Shown: piece by piece, positions 8,444-15,009 of the stretch
How positions within the stretch are numbered: position 1 is the first letter of the stretch
How the letters are laid out: every line of letters begins with the position of its first letter
Assembly: GCA_945901215.1 (NCBI GenBank)
Contig: CAMDKE010000015.1
Location: forward strand, 1-17,221
Origin: Comamonas sp. lk
GTDB lineage: Bacteria > Pseudomonadota > Gammaproteobacteria > Burkholderiales > Burkholderiaceae_C
Length of the DNA: 17,221 nucleotides
Direction: 5' to 3'
Translations under genes and position numbers: made by a program
The notes under the pieces: generated by a model
What the model was told of the DNA's origin: nothing
The model's input: only the letters and a program-made list of their open reading frames with translations
Databases searched by the model: none

Positions 8444-9496
8444 ATGAAAAAACCATTTTTCGCCACCAGAACCCGCCGTTTCGTGGCTCTGGCTGCCTTG
8501 CTGCTTGTGGCTGGGGGTGCTTGGCTTTTGTGGTCGGCCCAGCGCAGCGAACAACACCAGCGCCACGAGGCTCTTGTCTGCGCCTTGCCTGCGCAGCCTG
8601 CTGGCGCAAAGCACCCTGGTATGGTTTGGGTGCCCGGCGGCATTTTGGCCCTGGGCGACACGGTCTACCCGGAGGAAGCACCCATACGGCAGATTGCAGT
8701 CGATGGCTTTTGGCTGGACCGTACCGAGGTAACCAACGACGAATTTGCCGCTTTCGTACAAGCCACGGCTTACACCACCGCCGCAGAGCGCCCGGTGGAC
8801 GCCAAAGCCCACCCCGACTTGCCCGCCGATATGCTCCTGCCAGGCGCGGTGGTGTTCATCAGCCCGACCAGTGTCTCCGGCCAAGGCAGCCCAACAAAGT
8901 GGTGGCGCTACGTACCGGGTGCGGATTGGCGACACCCCGGCGGGCCAGCGACTTCCATTGAGGGGAAAGGTACTTTTGCGGTGGTCAATGTCACCATCGA
9001 AGACGCGCGGGCCTACGCCCGCTGGAAAGGCGCCATGCTGCCGTCGGAGGCGCAGTGGGAATGGGCAGCTCGCGGCGCGAAGAACCAGGCCTTGCCCGAG
9101 CACGAGCAACCAGCCCAGGCCAATACCTGGCAAGGCCTGTTTCCGGTGGCCAATTCGGCGGACGACGGCTTTGTCGGGTTGGCGCCGGTGGGCTGCTTTG
9201 CACCTAACGCCCTGGGCCTGTTTGACATGATTGGAAACGCCTGGGAACTCACCCGCGACGCCTACACCCCTAGCCACGCGGTACTGGTCAGTCAAAACGT
9301 GGAGGAGCCCGCACCGGCTAGTGCGCGGCCGTCGGCCAGTGGGGACCTTGCGCAGCATGTAATCAAGGGTGGATCGTTTTTGTGTGCGCCTAACTACTGC
9401 ATGCGCTACCGTGCAGGCGCACGCCAAGGGCAGGAAGACGACTTGCCGGTCAGCCATGTTGGCTTTCGCACGCTGCGGCTGGCGCCCGCGCCTTAA
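8444..9496 (+). CDS. Formylglycine-generating enzyme (SUMF1/FGE family), membrane-anchored
   Basis: FGE oxidises the active-site Cys of type I sulfatases to formylglycine using O2. This protein has 350 residues. The C-terminal motif GGSFLCAPNYCMRYR (309-323) carries both catalytic cysteines (C314, C319), spaced as in human FGE (C336/C341), and VSHVGFR (336-342) follows. Other family segments are GMVWVPGG (59-66), WLDRTEVTNDEF (90-101), WWRYVPGADWRHPGGP (153-168), LPSEAQWEWAARG (199-211) and GNAWELTRD (264-272; the usual GNVWEWT has changed). Unusually for bacteria, the N-terminus is MKKPFFATRTRR followed by a hydrophobic helix at 13-30. The positive-inside rule then puts the catalytic domain in the periplasm. 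It follows the sulfatase by 51 bases and is the last gene of the run. Paralogous FGE-sulfatase-domain proteins with other roles exist, but both Cys and the sulfatase neighbours make FGE activity likely. Confidence 0.9.
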   Translation: MKKPFFATRTRRFVALAALLLVAGGAWLLWSAQRSEQHQRHEALVCALPAQPAGAKHPGMVWVPGGILALGDTVYPEEAPIRQIAVDGFWLDRTEVTNDEFAAFVQATAYTTAAERPVDAKAHPDLPADMLLPGAVVFISPTSVSGQGSPTKWWRYVPGADWRHPGGPATSIEGKGTFAVVNVTIEDARAYARWKGAMLPSEAQWEWAARGAKNQALPEHEQPAQANTWQGLFPVANSADDGFVGLAPVGCFAPNALGLFDMIGNAWELTRDAYTPSHAVLVSQNVEEPAPASARPSASGDLAQHVIKGGSFLCAPNYCMRYRAGARQGQEDDLPVSHVGFRTLRLAPAP

Positions 9497-9500
9497 AGAC

Positions 9501-9526
9501 CAGGCCAGAGCGCGCTACTGGGCCTG
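9501..9526. terminator. Possible hairpin between convergent FGE and tetR genes
   Basis: CAGGCCAG (9501-9508) can pair with CTGGGCCTG (9518-9526), leaving a one-base bulge and a 9-base loop. It lies where the FGE and tetR transcripts converge and extends into the tetR stop region. There is no T-run on either side, so it is at best a weak or Rho-assisted end signal. Confidence 0.25.
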
Positions 9527-10168
9527 CTGCTTGACCAAAAATCGGCTAATGATGTCTTGTAGGTATTGTTTGGTGGGGTGCGCGGCCTGCGCGCGGCTCA
9601 GGGCCTGGAAGCTGCCCACAATCGCCAGGTAAAACAATGCCGCCAGGTCGGTGGCGGTCTTGGTGTCCGGTGTAATGCGGGCAAATTTCCCGGCAAACAG
9701 CGCCATGCGAGCCTGGTCCACCTCCAACAACATCGTGGCCACGGCCGCGTCGCGCTGCCCCAGGGCGCGAAGGGCCAGCTCGAAACGCATATTGCCCAGG
9801 TCCGCGCCACCGTGGGCCAACGCGGCGTCGAGTAATATTTCAAGGTCTTGCACCGGGTCGGCGCTGGCGGGCTGCTGCAGGCGCTGGTTGCCGGCCAGCT
9901 CGGCGCAGTGCCAACGTTCCAGCAGCGCGACCAGCAGGTCGGCGTGGTCTTTGAAATGCCAGTAAAAGCTGCCGCGCGTCACGCCCAAGGTATCGGCCAA
10001 AACCAGTACCCGCACGCCGTCAAAGCCGTGCTCCACGGCTGCGTCAAACGCCGCGTCCAGCCAATCCTCGCGTTTCAGGCGCGCGGCGGCGCTACGAGCG
10101 GCTTGTGGTTCATTCGGTGCGTTGGGAGCCATTGGGGTGGTATTTATTCGGGTTTCCAAGCGAACCAT
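9515..10168 (-). CDS. TetR/AcrR-family transcriptional regulator
   Basis: This one-component regulator has about 217 residues. The N-terminal helix-turn-helix is clear: REDWLDAAFDAAVEHGFDGV, then RVLVLADTLGVTRGSFYWHF and KDHADLL, the TetR_N signature with the recognition helix VTRGSFYWHF. The C-terminal half is a helical ligand-binding and dimerisation domain with no recognisable ligand class. The start is uncertain: in-frame starts lie at 10174 (GTG), 10168 (ATG, with a weak GGGTG before it) and 10132 (ATG, no ribosome site). It is divergent from the sulfatase operon. The intervening region carries the palindrome at 10226-10244, which also appears before the fadD-like gene. I infer that it represses both operons and itself until it binds a pathway intermediate, perhaps an acyl-CoA. 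It is the only minus-strand gene in the window. Confidence 0.9.
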   Translation of the reverse strand: MVRLETRINTTPMAPNAPNEPQAARSAAARLKREDWLDAAFDAAVEHGFDGVRVLVLADTLGVTRGSFYWHFKDHADLLVALLERWHCAELAGNQRLQQPASADPVQDLEILLDAALAHGGADLGNMRFELALRALGQRDAAVATMLLEVDQARMALFAGKFARITPDTKTATDLAALFYLAIVGSFQALSRAQAAHPTKQYLQDIISRFLVKQQAQ

Positions 10169-10225
10169 TGTCACCCAGCGGATAGCCGGGTTAGTCGATG
10201 TTCGGTTAGCGTGCTACATTGAAAA

Positions 10226-10244
10226 AGTACAGCAGTGTATGGTT
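10226..10244 (+). promoter_or_regulatory. Candidate TetR-type operator, copy 2 (tetR / sulfatase intergenic region)
   Basis: AGTACAGCAGTGTATGGTT holds the inverted repeat TACA-GCAG-TGTA (10228-10239). It shares 15 of 19 bases, aligned without gaps, with the element at 2444-2462. The differences fall in the spacer and at one flanking base, as expected for a protein that reads two half-sites. It lies between the divergent tetR and sulfatase genes, the normal place for an autoregulatory TetR operator. No convincing -35/-10 pair could be fixed on either strand. Confidence 0.65.
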
Positions 10245-10277
10245 TTCTGCGAAACGGCATTCTTGTGTCGAAAACTT

Positions 10278-10285
10278 GAGGGGGG
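10278..10285 (+). promoter_or_regulatory. Strong ribosome binding site that fixes the second sulfatase start
   Basis: GAGGGGGG lies seven bases before the ATG at 10293. It is the strongest ribosome site in the window. It shows that the longer open frame beginning at 10122 is not the start; that frame would run through the operator and lack a signal peptide. Confidence 0.7.
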
Positions 10286-10292
10286 ACTGGGG

Positions 10293-12086
10293 ATGAATAA
10301 AAGGACAAAGGCGTGGGTGTCTGCTAGCGCACTGTTTGTGGGCTTGGGCTGGGGCAGTTGGAGCCTGGCGGCAAGCCCGGCGGTGGCCACTGCGCCCCAA
10401 CGCCCCAACATCGTGGTATTGGTGGCCGACGACTGGGGCTTTACCGACTTGGGCGCCTTTGGCGGCGAAATCGATACCCCCCATCTCGATGCGCTGGCAC
10501 GGCGCGGCATGCGGTTCTCTAACTTTCATGTGGCCGCCTCGTGCTCGCCCACGCGCTCCATGCTGCTCACGGGCGTGGATAACCACCGCAACGGCGTGGG
10601 AAATCTGCGCGAGGCCATGCCCGGCGAACACCTGGGCAAACCCGGTTACCAAGGCTCCTTGGCACCCAATGTGGTGACTGTGGCGTCCCGTTTGCAGGAC
10701 AGCGGCTACCGCACCTACGTCGCGGGCAAATGGAATGTGGGCTCCGAGCCCTACAACTTGCCCAACCGGCGCGGTTTTGACAAGTCCATCGTGCAGGGCG
10801 ACACCGGTTCGGACAACTGGGAGCCTTCCAAGCAATACCTGCCACACGTGCCACAGGTGTATTGGTTTGAAGACGGGAAAACGGCCACCATGCCCGCTGA
10901 GTACTATTCTTCGGAGTATTTCGTGGACCGCACCATCGGCTATATCGACGCCGACACCCGCAAGCAGCAGCCGTTTTTTGCGTACGTGGGCTTTCAGGCC
11001 AACCATGTGCCCGTGCAGGCCCCCAAGGCCTATGTAGACAAATACAAGGGGCGGTACCGCGAGGGCTGGACCGCTTTGCGCCAGCAGCGTCTGGCGCGGG
11101 CCATTGCCTTGGGCATCGTCCCCAAGGGCACCACCCTGACCACCATGTCTACTACCGAAGACTGGAAGGCACTGCCCGAGAAAGACCGTCTGCACATGGA
11201 GCGCCAGATGGAGGTCTACGCCGCCATGGCCGAGGCCATGGACTTCCACATTGGGCGCTTGGTAGAGCACCTTAAAAAAACGGGTCAATATGACAACACG
11301 GTGTTCGTGTTTTTGTCGGATAACGGCCCCGAAGGCTCGGACTACCACGAGGCGCAGCCTTGGCTGGTTTTCAATTACAAACAAGACACCGATACCCTGG
11401 GCGCAAAGGGTAGCTACGGCATTCCCGGCCCGGGCTGGGCCAGCGCGTCCGCATCGCCCCTCTACAGCTATAAATTTTGGTCGGGCGAGGGCGGTATCCG
11501 CAGCCCCATGCTGATTTCCGGCCCCCCTGTGCGCCAGGGCAACCTGGTGCAAAGTGCCCTGACCCATGTGACCGACATTGCGCCCACGCTGCTCGAGCTG
11601 GCACACATTGAGGCGCCTGGCGCCAGCTACCAGGGTGCGGCAGTCGAGCCGCTGGTCGGCCACAGCTTGCTGGGCTTGCTGCAAGGCAGCGTAGGCGCGG
11701 TGCGCGGGCCCGACCAGCCGCTGGGCTATGAACTGTCAGGTAACGCGGCCCTGTTCAAGGGCAGCCTGAAGCTGGTGCGCAACATGCCGCCCTTAGGCGA
11801 TGGCCTGTGGCATTTGTACGACCTGGCCACCGACCCTGGTGAAACGCAAGACCTGGCCACCAAGCTGCCGCAGGAGTTTGCCGCGATGCAGGTGGACTAC
11901 GCCCACTACGAAAAAACCAACCAGGTGCTGCCCATGCCCGATGGCTACACGCCGCAAAAGCAGGTGTTTATCAATGCCATTTGGCGCTACTGGCTGCCGG
12001 TGCACGGCAAGCAAGCCGCAGCGGTGCTGATTGGTTTGCTGGCGCTGCTGGCCTGGTGGCTCATGCGTCGTCGCCGCCGCACGTGA
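10293..12086 (+). CDS. PAS/AtsA-like arylsulfatase, exported, with C-terminal membrane anchor
   Basis: This is a 597-residue type I sulfatase, similar along most of its length to Pseudomonas aeruginosa arylsulfatase from my memory of that protein. The basic/hydrophobic signal peptide covers 1-26 (SLA or AVA cleavage), with no twin arginine. Active-site elements are VADDWGF (44-50; D46, D47), the formylglycine motif CSPTRSMLLTG (84-94; C84, R88), AGKWNVG (144-150; K146), H238 in QANHVPVQAP, LSDNG (341-345; D343, N344) and K394. The His of the usual GKWHLG, which contacts formylglycine in this family, is Asn148 here. The C-terminus adds a hydrophobic helix at about 575-590 followed by MRRRRRT, which anchors the enzyme with its catalytic domain in the periplasm. 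The stop overlaps the next gene's GTG. It is probably repressed through the operator at 10226-10244. Substrate unknown. Confidence 0.92.
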   Translation: MNKRTKAWVSASALFVGLGWGSWSLAASPAVATAPQRPNIVVLVADDWGFTDLGAFGGEIDTPHLDALARRGMRFSNFHVAASCSPTRSMLLTGVDNHRNGVGNLREAMPGEHLGKPGYQGSLAPNVVTVASRLQDSGYRTYVAGKWNVGSEPYNLPNRRGFDKSIVQGDTGSDNWEPSKQYLPHVPQVYWFEDGKTATMPAEYYSSEYFVDRTIGYIDADTRKQQPFFAYVGFQANHVPVQAPKAYVDKYKGRYREGWTALRQQRLARAIALGIVPKGTTLTTMSTTEDWKALPEKDRLHMERQMEVYAAMAEAMDFHIGRLVEHLKKTGQYDNTVFVFLSDNGPEGSDYHEAQPWLVFNYKQDTDTLGAKGSYGIPGPGWASASASPLYSYKFWSGEGGIRSPMLISGPPVRQGNLVQSALTHVTDIAPTLLELAHIEAPGASYQGAAVEPLVGHSLLGLLQGSVGAVRGPDQPLGYELSGNAALFKGSLKLVRNMPPLGDGLWHLYDLATDPGETQDLATKLPQEFAAMQVDYAHYEKTNQVLPMPDGYTPQKQVFINAIWRYWLPVHGKQAAAVLIGLLALLAWWLMRRRRRT

Positions 12087-13330
12087 GCAGCGGCTACTAC
12101 CCTAGCCCTTGGCCCGGCGAGGATGGTGGGCCGCAGCGCCTGCAAGCCGCCCATGCCGAATCCGCCCTGAACCTGCAGCCCGGGGAAAAATTGGCCTGTG
12201 TGACGCGCAACACGCTGTTGTCGACCATGACGGTACTTGGCGACGCGGGCGAGGTGTATTTGCTCACGCATTCAGCGCTGCGCTCCAACCTGGGTCTGGC
12301 CACGACGTCTTGCGTGGAGTTGATCGACCCGCACAGCCTGCGCACGCGAAAAAGTTCGCCGCGCCTGCCCGGTGGCCCCATGTGGCCCGGCGGCATGGCG
12401 ATTCACCGCAATGGCGACATTTACGTGGTCTACGGCCGCTACGCGCACCGGCTGGACCGCGCCTGCCGCCTGAAGGCGTCGCTGGAGCTGCCCCTTGCGC
12501 AGCCCTACAACTCCTTTGTCATTCTGGACAATGGACTGATCGTCGCTAAAAACCTGTCTGATACCTACGCCGCCAGTCTGAGCGTTATAGACCCCGAGAC
12601 GCTGCGCCCGGCCTGTGCGCCAGTGATCTGCCCGGAGCCGTCCATCGCCCGCCTGAGCGCGGTGGGCAATACCGTCTACGTGGTGGGGGTGCGCAGCATT
12701 TTTCGTTACCACTGGGATGACGCGGCGCGAACCTTGGGTCTGGACCGCGATTGGCAGTGGAACTACATCGGCGCCACCGCCCAGAGCTACGGCTGGGATG
12801 TGGTGCTGGACGGCCAGAACGCCTGGTTCATGGACAACGGCCTGCACCGCTACCGCATCAATATGCTGGGCGCGGGCCTGCGTCCCAGCGCCAACCGGCT
12901 GCTGCGCGTTTCGCTTAGCGACGGGCGTGACCATGCAAACATCGAAATCAGCGGCTTGCCCGGCGGCAGCATCACCAACCCGCCGCTGGTCGATGTGCAG
13001 CGGCGCATCGTGGTCGGCTTTGATTCGGCCAACAAAGTCTTGCGCGCCTGGCGCATAGGCGCTGACCAGACGCTCGCACCCCTCTGGACTAAACCCGACT
13101 TTGGCGTAGCCAGCCACCTGCTGCTGTACCCGCACACCGGCGAACTGGTGGTCAACGACTACCGCCGCTGGGGTGAAGAAGTGGTGCTGCTCGACCTAGA
13201 AACCGGAGCCGAGCACGCCCGGGTGCGCAGCGGGGGCATCACCCAGGGCGTGGTGTTTCCCAGCGTCGGTTGGGAGCGGGACTTGTATTGGTGTTCTATG
13301 GGTCGGCTGGCACGTATATTTGTTGCATGA
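12083..13330 (+). CDS. Beta-propeller-like protein of unknown function
   Basis: This 415-residue protein shows repeated beta-blade-like units, such as VELIDPHSLRT (78-88), GGMAIHRNGDIYVVYG (103-118), LSVIDPETLRP (166-176), LLRVSLSDGR (273-282) and VVLLDLETGAE (367-377). These resemble seven-bladed or SMP-30/NHL-like propellers. No signal peptide or membrane segment is visible, so it is probably cytoplasmic. I cannot place metal or catalytic residues. Some SMP-30-fold proteins are lactonases, and a lactonase would suit the adjacent Baeyer-Villiger-type enzyme, but this is speculation. The GTG start at 12083 overlaps the sulfatase TGA (GTGA), and its own stop overlaps the monooxygenase start (ATGA), so the three genes are translationally coupled. 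The same frame is open further upstream inside the sulfatase gene, but that part encodes nothing propeller-like. Confidence 0.82.
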   Translation: MSSGYYPSPWPGEDGGPQRLQAAHAESALNLQPGEKLACVTRNTLLSTMTVLGDAGEVYLLTHSALRSNLGLATTSCVELIDPHSLRTRKSSPRLPGGPMWPGGMAIHRNGDIYVVYGRYAHRLDRACRLKASLELPLAQPYNSFVILDNGLIVAKNLSDTYAASLSVIDPETLRPACAPVICPEPSIARLSAVGNTVYVVGVRSIFRYHWDDAARTLGLDRDWQWNYIGATAQSYGWDVVLDGQNAWFMDNGLHRYRINMLGAGLRPSANRLLRVSLSDGRDHANIEISGLPGGSITNPPLVDVQRRIVVGFDSANKVLRAWRIGADQTLAPLWTKPDFGVASHLLLYPHTGELVVNDYRRWGEEVVLLDLETGAEHARVRSGGITQGVVFPSVGWERDLYWCSMGRLARIFVA

Positions 13331-14790
13331 GCATCGAACACTTTGACACCCTGATTGTGGGCGCGGGTCTGTCAGGCATTGGCAGCGCGGTGCATTTGCA
13401 ACAGCGTTGCCCCGGTCAGCGCTTTGCCATTCTGGAGGGGCGCGAGCGCCTGGGCGGCACCTGGGACCTGTTTCGCTACCCCGGCGTGCGCTCGGACTCG
13501 GACATGCACACCCTGGGCTACGCCTTCAAGCCCTGGACAGAGGGCCAGGCGATTGCCGACGGGCCGTCTATCCTGCAGTACATCCAGGACACCGCGCAGG
13601 AGCATGGGCTGCTGCCGCACATCCGCCTGGGCCAGCGCGTAGTGGCAGCGGTATGGTCGAGCACTGCTGCACGCTGGCTGCTGACCGTGGAGCGCGGACC
13701 GGCCAAAGATCGGATGCAACTGAGCTGCAGTTTCTTGTGGGTGTGCAGCGGCTATTACAACTACGCCCATGGCTACACACCGGATTTTCCGGGGCTCAAA
13801 CAGTTCAAGGGGCGCGTAGTCCATCCGCAAGACTGGCCTGCAGACCTGGACTACCGCAGCCAGCGCGTGGTGGTCATCGGCAGCGGTGCCACCTCCATGA
13901 CGCTGGTGCCGGCCATGGCCCAAGAGGCCGCGCAGGTAACCATGCTGCAGCGTTCCCCCACCTACGTCGTGGCGCGCCCGCGCCATGACGCCCTGGCCAA
14001 CGCGCTGCGCCGGGTGCTGCCAGAACGGCTGGTCTATGGACTTACGCGGTGGAAGAACGTAGCCCTTGGGTTGTTCTTTTATGGTCTGGCCAAGCGCAGG
14101 CCTGAGCGCGTCAAAGCGCGCATTGTTGAAGCCGTGGCGGCAGCGCTGCCCAAGGGATTTGATGTTCCAACCCATTTCACCCCCCGCTACAAGCCCTGGG
14201 ACCAGCGCATTTGTCTGGTGCCTGACGGTGATTTGTTCGAGGCCATCCGCAGGGGCAAGGTCCATGTCGTGACCGACACCGTGCAAGCTTTCGAGCCCCA
14301 AGGCATTCGCTTGGGCTCGGGCGCCTTGCTCGAAGCCGACCTCGTGGTCACCGCTACGGGGCTTGACTTGCTCGGCTTTGGCGGCATGGCGCTGGAGGTG
14401 GACGGCACGCCGGTGGAGATCGGCAAGACCATGAGCTACAAAGGCATGATGCTCGCGGGCGTGCCCAACCTGGCGTACGTATTTGGCTACACCAACGCGT
14501 CATGGACGCTCAAGAGTGATCTGACGGGCGCCTTTGTCTGCCGCCTGTTGCGCCATATGAAAGGCCGCGGTATTGGGGTGTGCACGCCCAATCTGCCCGC
14601 TGCCGATGTGCAGGCGCAGCCATGGGTGGACTTCAGCTCCGGCTACATCCAGCGTTCGCTCGGCCGGTTTCCAGTGCAGGGCAGCAGCACGCCGTGGCGC
14701 CTGAACCAGAACTACCTGCGCGACCTGGCGGACCTGCGCTTTGGCAGGCTGCAAGACGGTGTGCTGGCGTTCTCCAAACCGCTGAAATAG
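13327..14790 (+). CDS. Flavin-containing monooxygenase with Baeyer-Villiger fingerprint (EthA-like)
   Basis: This 487-residue flavoprotein should use FAD, NADPH and O2 to insert oxygen next to a carbonyl or oxidise a heteroatom. The FAD Rossmann motif GAGLSG is at 12-17, LGGTWDLFRYPGVRSDSDM at 42-60, the NADPH motif GSGATS at 185-190, and the fingerprint FKGRVVHPQDWP at 160-171 fits FxGxxxHxxxW of type I Baeyer-Villiger enzymes. VTATGLDLL (341-349) is the usual C-terminal ATG motif. Length and motif order resemble mycobacterial EthA and related ketone monooxygenases. The ATG at 13327 overlaps the preceding stop (ATGA), and the extra 19 residues possible upstream lack family character. It ends the sulfatase operon. 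Together with the sulfatases and acyl-CoA synthetase it suggests oxidation of a desulfated alcohol-derived ketone; the native substrate is unknown. Confidence 0.92.
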   Translation: MSIEHFDTLIVGAGLSGIGSAVHLQQRCPGQRFAILEGRERLGGTWDLFRYPGVRSDSDMHTLGYAFKPWTEGQAIADGPSILQYIQDTAQEHGLLPHIRLGQRVVAAVWSSTAARWLLTVERGPAKDRMQLSCSFLWVCSGYYNYAHGYTPDFPGLKQFKGRVVHPQDWPADLDYRSQRVVVIGSGATSMTLVPAMAQEAAQVTMLQRSPTYVVARPRHDALANALRRVLPERLVYGLTRWKNVALGLFFYGLAKRRPERVKARIVEAVAAALPKGFDVPTHFTPRYKPWDQRICLVPDGDLFEAIRRGKVHVVTDTVQAFEPQGIRLGSGALLEADLVVTATGLDLLGFGGMALEVDGTPVEIGKTMSYKGMMLAGVPNLAYVFGYTNASWTLKSDLTGAFVCRLLRHMKGRGIGVCTPNLPAADVQAQPWVDFSSGYIQRSLGRFPVQGSSTPWRLNQNYLRDLADLRFGRLQDGVLAFSKPLK

Positions 14791-14869
14791 CGTCGGGCCA
14801 GGACTGTCGCCGCCGCTACAAGACCGGTCGCTCAGCGGCCACGCCACGGTAGGGTCGAGGTTAGAATTA

Positions 14870-14891
14870 AAAAAGCACGATCGTTCTTTTT
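14870..14891 (+). promoter_or_regulatory. Near-perfect palindromic operator before etfB
   Basis: The core AAGCACGATCGTTCTT is flanked by A-run and T-run arms. Ten of eleven base pairs match across the centre at 14880/14881. TAGAAT (14862-14867) immediately upstream could be a -10 element, so the site would lie at the transcription start. The ACGATCGT core resembles TetR-family fatty-acid regulators described for ETF and acyl-CoA dehydrogenase genes of betaproteobacteria (FadP type), recalled from comparative genomics and not checked. It differs from the TACA-N4-TGTA element, so it implies another regulator. Confidence 0.6.
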
Positions 14892-14945
14892 ATTCTCGGG
14901 CCACATGTAAGTCTCTGGCTAGCAGGGCGCGCATAGAATCTAGAG

Positions 14946-14960
14946 TTGACGTGCACGTAA
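14946..14960 (+). promoter_or_regulatory. Second palindromic operator before etfB, MerR/LiuR-like
   Basis: TTGACGTGCACGTAA contains the perfect palindrome ACGTGCACGT (14949-14958) with near-symmetric flanks. The TTKACGT-NN-ACGTMAA shape resembles sites of LiuR, a MerR-family regulator of branched-chain amino acid degradation. A TAGAAT hexamer (14934-14939) seven bases upstream could be a -10 box. The palindrome is seen; the regulator is inferred. Confidence 0.4.
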
Positions 14961-14990
14961 GGTCCCTGTGGACTTGAAGTGCCTTTTTTT
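14953..14990 (+). terminator. Terminator-like hairpin in the etfB leader
   Basis: GCAC (14953-14956) can pair with GTGC (14979-14982), and GTCC (14962-14965) with GGAC (14970-14973) over a 4-base loop, separated by a 5+5 internal loop. Seven T residues follow (14984-14990). It ends 19 bases before the etfB ATG. It could be an attenuator or only part of the LiuR-like palindrome; the internal loop makes it weak. Confidence 0.25.
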
Positions 14991-15009
14991 ATTCTCTGGA
15001 GTGGCAGTT

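Noticed and set aside
10122..10292. Upstream start for sulfatase 2 adding 57 residues
   Set aside because: It would overlap the tetR start and the operator and bury the signal peptide. A strong ribosome site marks the ATG at 10293.
10206..11684. 492-codon minus-strand open frame opposite sulfatase 2
   Set aside because: It has no domain, runs through the operator and overlaps a gene with full sulfatase motifs, so it is a shadow.
11981..12082. Longer N-terminus for the propeller protein inside the sulfatase gene
   Set aside because: It would overlap the sulfatase by over 100 bases, and the extra residues are shadow sequence. The GTG at 12083 gives a typical coupled overlap.
12272..13135. 287-codon minus-strand open frame opposite the propeller gene
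   Set aside because: It has low-complexity shadow composition, while the + frame has coupled start and stop signals.
14791..14850. Terminator after the monooxygenase gene
   Set aside because: Only short GC-rich inverted segments such as GACCGGTC are present, with no adjacent T-run.
2460..14867. GTTAGAAT at 2460-2467 and 14860-14867 as possible insertion-site repeats flanking the region
   Set aside because: Eight bases are too short. Both are better explained as -10 boxes, and no mobile-element gene is present.
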